A stretch of DNA of 6,202 bases from Bizionia sp. (GTDB taxonomy: Bacteria > Bacteroidota > Bacteroidia > Flavobacteriales > Flavobacteriaceae), in NCBI GenBank assembly GCA_018067115.1, contig JAGPVI010000201.1, forward strand, positions 1 to 6,202. The letters run 5' to 3'. Numbering within the stretch: position 1 is the first letter of the stretch; every line of letters begins with the position of its first letter. The notes under the pieces are model-generated. The model searched no databases and was not told the DNA's origin. It saw only the letters and a list, made by a program, of their open reading frames with translations. The translations under genes and the position numbers were made by a program. Shown piece by piece: positions 1 through 6,202 of this stretch.

Positions 1-584
1 TTAGGGTTTGGTTGCTTATATAGGTTGTACTTAATGGTATCTGGCCTAATATCGTATGTGTTGTTAAAGACTTCTTTTAAGGTTTCAGGCATACTATTAA
101 AATAATAATCTCGTAATAATTGTTTCCCGAAATAATTACCAGACGCGTCATCCATTAAGGTATAGCCCAAAGAGGCTATTTTTTGATGTACGGTATGACC
201 ATCAAAAAAACTACAATTCGATCCCGTCCCTAAAATACAAACGATACCTGCTTCATTTTTAGTTTTAAGCGTTGCGTAAATAGCGGCCATTGTGTCTTCA
301 TTAACACTAACTAAGGCTTTTGGATATACCGCTTCTAAAACGGCTTTTAACAGTGCTTTTGGTATTGCTGTTCCACAACCGGCACCGTAAAAATGGATCT
401 CTGTTACAGTGTTTTGTAACCCCTTTAAAGCTTCCGAGTTGTTAAGTATTCCTTGAAGATCTTCCGCATTTAAAATCGCTGGATTTAACCCTTTGGTACG
501 TATTTTTTGCAATGGTAAAACCCCTGTTTTATCTACAGCAATCCAGTCACATTTAGTCGATCCGCTATCGGCAATTAAAATCAT
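1..584 (-). CDS. BadF/BadG/BcrA/BcrD-type amino-sugar kinase, probably N-acetylglucosamine kinase (3' end missing)
   Basis: This is the N-terminal 194 codons of an ASKHA-fold sugar kinase, cut off by the left edge; there is no stop in frame down to position 1. Translation from the ATG at 584 begins MILIADSGSTKCDW, which carries the phosphate-1 motif DSGSTK (residues 6-11). Further motifs are GAGCG (67-71), an NED in the expected region of the catalytic aspartate (95-97), the phosphate-2 loop ILGTGSN (117-123), and MDDASGNYFGK (144-154), where many relatives have GDEGSG. The family usually runs to about 280-300 residues, so roughly a third is missing. Family members phosphorylate GlcNAc, glucosamine or, in some Bacteroidota, MurNAc with ATP in the cytoplasm; the sequence seen does not decide between these. 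It lies 85 bp downstream of gap in the same direction, with a terminator between them. No good Shine-Dalgarno precedes the ATG, but the start is fixed by the family's conserved N-terminus. Confidence 0.87.
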   Translation of the reverse strand, partial: MILIADSGSTKCDWIAVDKTGVLPLQKIRTKGLNPAILNAEDLQGILNNSEALKGLQNTVTEIHFYGAGCGTAIPKALLKAVLEAVYPKALVSVNEDTMAAIYATLKTKNEAGIVCILGTGSNCSFFDGHTVHQKIASLGYTLMDDASGNYFGKQLLRDYYFNSMPETLKEVFNNTYDIRPDTIKYNLYKQPNP

Positions 585-600
585 AAGCGTTATATCATAT

Positions 601-640
601 TAAAAAGAAAAATGATCTAGATGTATGCCTAGATCATTTT
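601..640 (-). terminator. Intrinsic terminator after gap
   Basis: A perfect 12-bp inverted repeat, AAAATGATCTAG (609-620) against CTAGATCATTTT (629-640), encloses an 8-nt loop. On the minus strand the stem runs directly into a T-rich tract, TTTCTTTTTA (608-601), which gives the stem-plus-U-tract layout of a Rho-independent terminator. It starts 30 bp after the gap stop codon, so it should end the pfkA-gap transcript. The U tract ends only 16 bp before the start codon of the downstream kinase. On the plus strand the stem is followed by AAAATGG rather than Ts, so the terminator is directional. Confidence 0.85.
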
Positions 641-669
641 AAAATGGTATTCAAAAATATCGAAATATT

Positions 670-1671
670 TTATAAACTGTGAATCTTTAATGCTAAATCT
701 ACTAATTTGTTTGAGTATCCAAACTCATTATCGTACCAAGCAACCAATTTAAAGAAATTAGGATTTAATTCGATCGCTGAATCCGCATCAAAAACCGATG
801 TTCTAGCTTCGCCGACAAAATCTTGAGACACGACCGCGTCTTCCGTATAACCAACAACACCTTTTAAAGACCCTTCGGACGCTTTTTTAAAGACTGCTTT
901 AATTTCTTGAAGTGACGTTGCCTTTTTTGTTCTTAATGTTAAATCTACCACAGAAACATCTACCGTTGGCACTCTAAATGCCATTCCTGTTAATTTTCCA
1001 TCTAATGCTGGTATTACTTTCCCAACAGCAATGGCGGCTCCTGTAGACGTAGGAATAATATTATTTAATGCCGAGCGACCCAATCGATAGTTTTTCTTGG
1101 ATGGCGAATCTACGGTAAATTGTGTAGACGTCGCCGAATGGATAGTCGTCATTAAACCTTCTACAATCCCGAAATTATCTTCCATTACTTTAGCCATTGG
1201 CGCCAGGCAATTTGTAGTACACGATGCGTTAGAAATTATGGTATCTGTAGCCTTTATCTCATTATCATTAACGCCCATTACAAACATTGGCACGTCGTTA
1301 CTAGGAGCAGAAACGACCACTTTTTTGGCACCAGCAATAATATGATAATTTGCACTTTCGTGCGTTTTAAAAATACCAGTACATTCGGCAACAACATCGA
1401 CATTTACATCGTTCCATTTTAAGTTTTTAGGATCTCTTTCTGCGGTAATTCTTATTGTTTTGCCGTCTACAACTAAGTGTCCATCTTTTACTTCTACAAC
1501 CCCATCAAAACGCCCGTGAACAGAGTCGTATTTTAATAAATAGGCTAAATGATTGACATCTAGTAAATCGTTAATAGCAACAACTTCTACATCTTCCCGT
1601 TTCATTGTCGCTCTAAACACTACGCGTCCAATTCTTCCAAAACCGTTAATTCCTAATTTTAATTTCGACAT
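670..1671 (-). CDS. gap: Type I glyceraldehyde-3-phosphate dehydrogenase
   Basis: This complete 333-residue protein has the usual length for the family. It oxidises and phosphorylates glyceraldehyde 3-phosphate to 1,3-bisphosphoglycerate in cytoplasmic glycolysis, or runs in reverse in gluconeogenesis. The N-terminal Rossmann motif GINGFGRIGR spans residues 7-16. Asp35 in AINDLLD and a proline at 190 favour NAD over NADP. The active-site signature ASCTTNCL (149-156) places the nucleophile at Cys151, and His178 in TTIHSAT is the matching base. AFRVP (231-235) and WYDNEFGYS (312-320) complete the catalytic domain. Departures from the most common form include Phe185 in TQFTVD (usually Lys), Leu197 in YRLGR (usually Gly) and Ile214 in GAAIAVGK (usually Lys). 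The gene begins 14 bp after the pfkA stop, and AAGAGAAG (1685-1678) is a plausible ribosome site 6 nt before the ATG, so the two are almost certainly co-transcribed. Flavobacteria may carry further gap copies elsewhere. Confidence 0.97.
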   Translation of the reverse strand: MSKLKLGINGFGRIGRVVFRATMKREDVEVVAINDLLDVNHLAYLLKYDSVHGRFDGVVEVKDGHLVVDGKTIRITAERDPKNLKWNDVNVDVVAECTGIFKTHESANYHIIAGAKKVVVSAPSNDVPMFVMGVNDNEIKATDTIISNASCTTNCLAPMAKVMEDNFGIVEGLMTTIHSATSTQFTVDSPSKKNYRLGRSALNNIIPTSTGAAIAVGKVIPALDGKLTGMAFRVPTVDVSVVDLTLRTKKATSLQEIKAVFKKASEGSLKGVVGYTEDAVVSQDFVGEARTSVFDADSAIELNPNFFKLVAWYDNEFGYSNKLVDLALKIHSL

Positions 1672-1685
1672 ATGTATCTTCTCTT

Positions 1686-2672
1686 TTAAGTGGTCATAAT
1701 ATCTGACACACGCATTAATTCTTTATTTATTTTAGACTTTCCTTTTACGGCATTTTCTAATGGTGTCAACTGAATTTTATCATTGACTAAACCCACCATA
1801 AAATTAGATTGTCCTTCTAAGATTGTTTCTACAGCCTTAACCCCCATTCTACTCGCTAGAACACGATCGAAACAAGACGGAGAACCACCACGTTGCATAT
1901 GCCCTAAAACAGAGACGCGAACCTCGTATTCTACCATATGCTCCTCGACATAATCTTTAAGCTCGAAGACGGTTTTTCCTATCTTATCTCCTTCAGCAAC
2001 CACAACAATACTCGATGATTTGCCAGATTTCTTACTACGTCTTAGCGACTCTAGCAAACGGTCTAGTCCTAAGTTTTCTTCAGGAATTAAAATTTCTTCG
2101 GCCCCAGCGCCAACACCTACATTTAAAGCGATATGCCCTACATCCCGCCCCATCACTTCAACAAAAAACAAGCGGTTGTGTGAACTGGCAGTATCTCTAA
2201 TTTTATCAATAGCTTCCACCACTGTATTTAGTGCTGTATCGTAGCCCAGTGTGTGTGTTGTACCAAAAATATCATTGTCGATGGTTCCTGGGATTCCCAT
2301 AACAGGAAAATTAAACTCTTTATTAAATTGAAGGGCTCCAGTAAAGCTACCGTCTCCTCCAATAATAACAAGGGCATCAATTTGCGCTTCTTTAAGTGAA
2401 TTATACGCTTTTTGGCGCCCTTCAGGGGTTCTAAATTCTGTTGACCGTGCTGTTTTTAAGATCGTACCACCTTTATTGATTATATCTTTTACACTTCGGG
2501 CATTAAAGGCTTTAAAATCGCCCTCTATCATTCCTTGAAATCCACGGTAAATACCAGCGCACTCTACATTATAGTAAGCACATGTTCTTACTACAGACCG
2601 AATAGCCGCATTCATTCCTGGCGCATCGCCACCAGAGGTTAAAACAGCAATTTTCTTTATTTTATTAGACAT
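1686..2672 (-). CDS. pfkA: ATP-dependent 6-phosphofructokinase
   Basis: This complete 328-residue protein is close to the 320 of E. coli PfkA and aligns along its full length. It phosphorylates fructose 6-phosphate to fructose 1,6-bisphosphate, the committed step of glycolysis, in the cytoplasm. Visible motifs are GGDAPGMNAA (14-23) for ATP binding, GGDGS (105-109), PGTIDND (128-134) with Asp132 as the predicted catalytic base, SSHNR with Arg167, VEVMGR (171-176) and LGHMQRGGSP (256-265) for substrate binding. Gly108 and Gly129 are the residues of ATP-dependent enzymes; the pyrophosphate-dependent relatives carry Asp and Lys there. About four extra residues relative to E. coli lie near EEHMVEYE (243-250). 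The start at 2672 fits the family's N-terminus. There is no Shine-Dalgarno before it, and a second, out-of-frame ATG lies 4 nt upstream. It heads a two-gene unit with gap. Confidence 0.97.
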   Translation of the reverse strand: MSNKIKKIAVLTSGGDAPGMNAAIRSVVRTCAYYNVECAGIYRGFQGMIEGDFKAFNARSVKDIINKGGTILKTARSTEFRTPEGRQKAYNSLKEAQIDALVIIGGDGSFTGALQFNKEFNFPVMGIPGTIDNDIFGTTHTLGYDTALNTVVEAIDKIRDTASSHNRLFFVEVMGRDVGHIALNVGVGAGAEEILIPEENLGLDRLLESLRRSKKSGKSSSIVVVAEGDKIGKTVFELKDYVEEHMVEYEVRVSVLGHMQRGGSPSCFDRVLASRMGVKAVETILEGQSNFMVGLVNDKIQLTPLENAVKGKSKINKELMRVSDIMTT

Positions 2673-2689
2673 CCATTACGTATTGTGAA

Positions 2690-2740
2690 TAGTAAAGCTA
2701 ATAAAGAAAATCTATATAATGCAGTGTTTAGGTAAAATTT
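2690..2740 (-). promoter_or_regulatory. Probable promoter region for pfkA-gap
   Basis: A promoter for pfkA is expected here because a terminator-like hairpin lies just upstream. Two stretches resemble the Bacteroidota -7 element TAnnTTTG on the minus strand: TAGATTTT (2714-2707) and TAGCTTTA (2700-2693). Both match TA and TTT but lack the final G. I see no clear TTG-type -33 element at the expected spacing for either, so the exact position is uncertain. Confidence 0.25.
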
Positions 2741-2745
2741 ATGAA

Positions 2746-2763
2746 CGATTTTTCTTAAAATCG
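2746..2763 (-). other. AT-rich hairpin in the tamB-pfkA spacer
   Basis: A perfect 7-bp inverted repeat, CGATTTT (2746-2752) against AAAATCG (2757-2763), has a 4-nt loop. It lies between the proposed tamB terminator and the likely pfkA promoter. No uninterrupted T run follows on the minus strand, only TTCATAAATTTT. It might be a second, weak terminator or an operator-like site, or chance in AT-rich DNA. No function can be assigned from sequence. Confidence 0.3.
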
Positions 2764-2773
2764 GGGCTCCTGT

Positions 2774-2814
2774 AAAACAAAGAAAGAAAGTGAATACTCT
2801 ACGGGTAGAGTACT
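2774..2814 (-). terminator. Probable terminator of tamB
   Basis: On the minus strand a stem AGTACTCTA (2814-2806) pairs with TAGAGTATT (2801-2793) around a CCCG loop: seven perfect pairs, then one G-U and one A-U pair. It is followed by the T-rich tract CACTTTCTTTCTTTGTTTT (2792-2774). It begins 18 bp past the tamB stop. The G-U pair exists only in the minus-strand transcript (the plus strand would have A against C), which supports a role in ending tamB RNA. The T tract is interrupted by C and G, so termination may be incomplete. Confidence 0.6.
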
Positions 2815-2831
2815 GTTTAAATTAAATGAAG

Positions 2832-5800
2832 TTATTGCTTCTCTTTTATCCCCATACCCTCTGGAAGTGGAGCGGTTTTTTCTTCGTTATTTTCGTCAAG
2901 ACTTTCATCGTCCTCTTCAATTATAGCCGCGTCCTCTTTTTTATTGAATACTTTTCTAATAAGCTCCCCAAACGTATCAAAATCTACGGTATAAGAGACT
3001 CCAAGACCTTGAGTGTAGCCTATTTCTTCACCAAAATTACGAATACTGTTTTCTCTATTAAATACGGTAGCGGTAAGCGTACCATCTGAATTTAAAAGGA
3101 AATCGATTTGCACATCTCCTGCAATTACCGATTCTGAAGCACCACCAACGGGCACCCCCACTTTTCCGTTAATAAGTACGCGATCTGTAATTTTAGTTTG
3201 TAAAGTCACTCCTAAGCGATCATCCGATTGGTAGTCGGGACTGGTTTGTCCTGCTTCATAATTTAACCCGATATTAATTTTACTATCGCTATCTGAGAAA
3301 AAACCATTTACTAATCCGTTTAAACGCTCGGTTAACGTTCCGGTGACATTAAAATCTTTAAACTGCCTATTAAAAGTTCCGGTTGCTAATAAATACAAGG
3401 CTTGATTATCTCTATCTTCTTTAGATTCTAATCGGTAATTTAATTCTGATTTTAAAGTGGAACTTACGTTAGGAAACTCAAACTGAAAATTAGGTTCCGG
3501 CTTTTCTAATTCTCCAGTTAAATTAATCTCTAAATTAACAGGTATTGTCTGTGAAATAGGATTGTCTAATAAGGCTGAAGGATTTGTTCTTGTTTTGTAA
3601 ATTGCTTTGATATTTATCTGTGCATTTAGCGGATCTCCGTTCCATTGCAGCGAACTATCGTATGGTTTTACCGTGAATTCCTTTTGTACAAAACCGCCAA
3701 ACAAGAAGTTATACGAACCTTCCCAAACCACGAAGTCACCATACATATTAAACTTTCCATTGGTATTAATATTAAACAGTAAACTTCCTACGCCTCGTCC
3801 TTTAATAGAACTTCCCGTTTGCCTGTCCATTACAATTTCTATCAAGGCATCGTTTGTAACATCAAGCTCGAAATCAAGCTCTAAACCTGTTACTTTTTTA
3901 GCTTTAACTTCGTTACCTTTTTGTTTTTCTATTTTCTCTTCGGGAGATAGAAAATGAATAAACGAATTATCTCCAAACGACTCTAAATCGTTTAACGGAA
4001 TATAAAATGCTGTCCCCTTTTTAGTTTCTGCCACAGCGCTAATACGCAGGGCTTCGGTAGGGCCTTTAATATCGGCATACCCACCAATAAAACCAGTTCC
4101 ATAATACAGAGACTCGTCGGTGTATTTAGTATTAAGAATTAAAAGGCGGTCTGTATTTATAGTTAAATCTAATTTCCATTTCGAAAAATTAGTATGGCTT
4201 AAAGTACCATCTACAACACCTTTTGTTTGGTATTCTGTATCTGTAAGTTTTACATTATTAAACACAAAACTTTGATTTTTTAAAGTGACCGATGCTTTAT
4301 CCTGAAAATCGAAATCGACATTCAATTCTGAAATCCCCAAACCACCATTATTTACTGTAACATCGCCATTAAAACTAGGCTGTTTTAAATCTCCAGTCAC
4401 CGTTGCTTTACCAGTCATATCTCCCCTTACATTATATAATACAGGTTCTAAAAGCGGAGATAAAAGATTTAAACTGAATTTATTAAAAAGCAAATCTAAG
4501 TTGATTTGCGAGTTATTACTTGAAAAATCAATGTCTCCTACGGCTTCAAAAGTATTGGATACATCGTCCTTAATTTTTGCGTTTACCTTATAATTAGTTA
4601 ATGAGTTGTTCCCGGTTATATTAGCATCAAAAGAGCCCAAATATTGCCTGTTTATTTCCAAATCGTCGATAGTAATTGCAGAATTTGGCCTGTATACGCC
4701 ATCCTTCTGAAGCAAATCTAACTTACCATTAACCATCCCAGCCAGTGACAGACTATCAATGCGCGGTGTTATTTTTTGTAAATCGACGTCTTTAAAATTT
4801 AGTTTTAAATCTTTGTATGTAGAATCTCTTAAAACACCAGACAGTTTAATTTCTTCATTAAAATGATTCATCACCAATTCTTCGATTTTAATATTTTTAA
4901 AACCGTTATTGAATTCTATTTTATTTAGGCTGTCTCCTTTTTCGTTTATTTTCCAACTGTTGTTTTTAAATACAACTTCACTCTTTTTAAAACCCACAAC
5001 CGAGTTGTCATTTTCATTAATGGTGTGGTAAAAGCTTAAATCGAATTTGTCGTCATTTTTATTACCGCCTTTAAACTCCGTTCTCATAAAAAGCGTGTCG
5101 TTTAACGTCACGTTAATTAAATTAAATTTGGATGCTTTATAGAACTTTGTATTTAAACTATCAATTTCAATATACGTGTTAAATAATGGGTTTTTATTAT
5201 CTACTTGCACTTCGATCTCGCTAGCGAAATAGTCTAATATTGATATTTTAGGTGATTTAAAAGTGAATTTAAACTCTTTCTCATCGTTTTCTACACGCCC
5301 TTTAATAAAGGTATTGGCTCCTAAGTTTAACTCTGGATAGAAGACTTCTACAATTTTATTATAGATTTTGAAGTTAAAATCGATGTACTGTTTTGTTTTA
5401 ATAACATTTGGAGGTGTACTGGTATAAATGCTTTTTATAGAGTTTTCAAATAAATTATCGATATCACTAAGCTTAAACACACCGCTCATTGCCCCTTCAA
5501 TAATATCTGGGGAGTTTACTCGCAGGTATCGTTTTTCGTCTACAAAACGAGAGCTGATAGCAAAATCTTCAAAATAATAATCTTCAACTTCATTCTTGTA
5601 CGTTGTTTTATTAAACAGAATATCGCCCACAGCATCGTCTAGTGTGGTCCCACTCATTTTCATATCTACAGTACCAGAAAAAATAGATTTCTCGTCTTTT
5701 GTATACAGATTTAGCGCTTTCAAATCGGCGTAATCTACCATTGCCACAAAGTCGAAAGTTTTAATCTTTTTAGATAAATTTGCTAATCCGTTGAACTCTA

Positions 5801-6202
5801 ATTTTAAGTTTTTGTCTTTAGAAATTAATTTACCATTAAATACATTTTTCTCGTATTTGCCATCGACAGCAATATTTTGATAGGTGTACTTATTATAGTC
5901 TAGGGCATAAATATCTCCTTTTAAATGAGAACTAAGGTTGTCTTTTTTAAAGCCTACACCATCCACATCTAGATTGGCCGAGATTTTACCTAAGTTTTTA
6001 TCATTTAACAACTTACCCATTTTAAACTCATCGAAAATAACGTTCCCTTTATATTTCGCCGCGTCGATGTTATTAATATCTACAATTTTTAAATTAGATT
6101 TTATAAAACCTAAGTCGGTAGTAATATTTAAATCTGCGGTAATAGCAGTAGTGGTAATATTTGTTTTTCCTGTTATTACAAACACTCCTAATTTATTAAA
6201 AA
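2832..6202 (-). CDS. tamB: TamB-family translocation and assembly module protein (5' end missing)
   Basis: About 1,122 codons of one very large gene are present, and the frame stays open to the right edge. A GTG at 6185 is internal: the frame continues upstream of it as FNKLG without a stop. The residues seen are long runs of alternating hydrophobic and polar residues, as expected for the extended beta-structure of AsmA/TamB proteins. The C-terminal TamB domain (DUF490) occupies roughly the last 400 residues. Its hallmarks are GRGVGSLLF (about residue 795, counted from the GTG), GDFVVWEGSYNFLFGG, WNGDPLNAQI (about 847) and a closing GLGVSYTVDF. TamB proteins span the periplasm from an inner-membrane anchor and are linked to phospholipid transport and outer-membrane protein assembly. 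The N-terminal anchor and several hundred residues should lie outside the window, judging from usual Bacteroidota lengths. The C-terminus ends in an acidic tail of 34 residues. The 159-bp spacer and hairpin suggest a unit separate from pfkA. Confidence 0.92.
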   Translation of the reverse strand, partial: FNKLGVFVITGKTNITTTAITADLNITTDLGFIKSNLKIVDINNIDAAKYKGNVIFDEFKMGKLLNDKNLGKISANLDVDGVGFKKDNLSSHLKGDIYALDYNKYTYQNIAVDGKYEKNVFNGKLISKDKNLKLEFNGLANLSKKIKTFDFVAMVDYADLKALNLYTKDEKSIFSGTVDMKMSGTTLDDAVGDILFNKTTYKNEVEDYYFEDFAISSRFVDEKRYLRVNSPDIIEGAMSGVFKLSDIDNLFENSIKSIYTSTPPNVIKTKQYIDFNFKIYNKIVEVFYPELNLGANTFIKGRVENDEKEFKFTFKSPKISILDYFASEIEVQVDNKNPLFNTYIEIDSLNTKFYKASKFNLINVTLNDTLFMRTEFKGGNKNDDKFDLSFYHTINENDNSVVGFKKSEVVFKNNSWKINEKGDSLNKIEFNNGFKNIKIEELVMNHFNEEIKLSGVLRDSTYKDLKLNFKDVDLQKITPRIDSLSLAGMVNGKLDLLQKDGVYRPNSAITIDDLEINRQYLGSFDANITGNNSLTNYKVNAKIKDDVSNTFEAVGDIDFSSNNSQINLDLLFNKFSLNLLSPLLEPVLYNVRGDMTGKATVTGDLKQPSFNGDVTVNNGGLGISELNVDFDFQDKASVTLKNQSFVFNNVKLTDTEYQTKGVVDGTLSHTNFSKWKLDLTINTDRLLILNTKYTDESLYYGTGFIGGYADIKGPTEALRISAVAETKKGTAFYIPLNDLESFGDNSFIHFLSPEEKIEKQKGNEVKAKKVTGLELDFELDVTNDALIEIVMDRQTGSSIKGRGVGSLLFNINTNGKFNMYGDFVVWEGSYNFLFGGFVQKEFTVKPYDSSLQWNGDPLNAQINIKAIYKTRTNPSALLDNPISQTIPVNLEINLTGELEKPEPNFQFEFPNVSSTLKSELNYRLESKEDRDNQALYLLATGTFNRQFKDFNVTGTLTERLNGLVNGFFSDSDSKINIGLNYEAGQTSPDYQSDDRLGVTLQTKITDRVLINGKVGVPVGGASESVIAGDVQIDFLLNSDGTLTATVFNRENSIRNFGEEIGYTQGLGVSYTVDFDTFGELIRKVFNKKEDAAIIEEDDESLDENNEEKTAPLPEGMGIKEKQ

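Noticed and set aside
1097..1345. Plus-strand open frame of 82 codons inside gap
   Set aside because: It lies wholly opposite the highly conserved active-site region of GAPDH and resembles no family I know; it is an antisense shadow.
2015..2244. Two overlapping plus-strand open frames inside pfkA
   Set aside because: Both are antisense to conserved PfkA motifs, overlap each other in different frames, and show no recognisable domain.
2826..3089. Plus-strand open frame of 87 codons with a hydrophobic N-terminus
   Set aside because: It resembles a small membrane protein, but its hydrophobic stretch is the antisense of the acidic, Lys-rich tail of TamB (Glu and Lys codons read as Phe and Leu backwards). 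I see no ribosome site or promoter, and it lies almost entirely within tamB.
3607..3957. Plus-strand open frame of 116 codons inside the TamB C-terminal domain
   Set aside because: It is opposite the best conserved part of TamB, is rich in Ser, Pro and Phe as antisense frames of AT-rich genes tend to be, and has no recognisable motif.
6183..6185. GTG as the start codon of the TamB-family gene
   Set aside because: The same frame continues upstream without a stop to the window edge (FNKLG precedes it), no membrane anchor follows the GTG, and family members are several hundred residues longer. The gene is truncated by the window.
1..6202. Mobile elements, CRISPR arrays, tRNA or rRNA genes, defence or biosynthetic islands
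   Set aside because: Coding sequence fills almost all of the window with conserved housekeeping genes in one direction. No terminal inverted repeats, spaced direct repeats, or tRNA- or rRNA-like stretches were seen by eye.

Overview
The window is an AT-rich piece of a Bacteroidota chromosome, most likely from the family Flavobacteriaceae. The evidence is the very large TamB-like protein in its Bacteroidota form, the heavy use of TTA, AAT and AAA codons, the weak Shine-Dalgarno sequences, and the close match of the glycolytic enzymes to flavobacterial versions. Every gene I can support lies on the minus strand, so transcription runs from high to low coordinates.

Layout in transcription order: (1) 6202-2832, a tamB-family gene whose 5' part lies beyond the right edge of the window. 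(2) 2831-2673, a 159-bp spacer with a hairpin that looks like the tamB terminator, a second AT-rich hairpin, and probably the promoter for the next genes. (3) 2672-1686, pfkA, ATP-dependent 6-phosphofructokinase, complete. (4) 1671-670, gap, type I glyceraldehyde-3-phosphate dehydrogenase, complete, starting 14 bp after the pfkA stop. (5) 640-601, a strong 12-bp stem followed by a T-rich tract, a clear intrinsic terminator for pfkA-gap. (6) 584-1, the first 194 codons of a BadF/BadG/BcrA/BcrD-type sugar kinase, most likely N-acetylglucosamine kinase, cut by the left edge.

How the genes relate: pfkA and gap form a tight two-gene unit for the upper and middle steps of glycolysis. The kinase probably phosphorylates an amino sugar (GlcNAc or MurNAc) and so feeds catabolism or cell-wall recycling. 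TamB belongs to envelope biogenesis and has no evident functional tie to the glycolytic genes; the hairpin between them suggests a separate transcription unit.

I see no mobile element, tRNA, rRNA, CRISPR array or defence system, and no gene-free stretch above 160 bp. This is an ordinary housekeeping region. I found no convincing undescribed system; the points most worth a second look concern regulation (the terminator just ahead of the kinase start) and residue-level departures in the enzymes.
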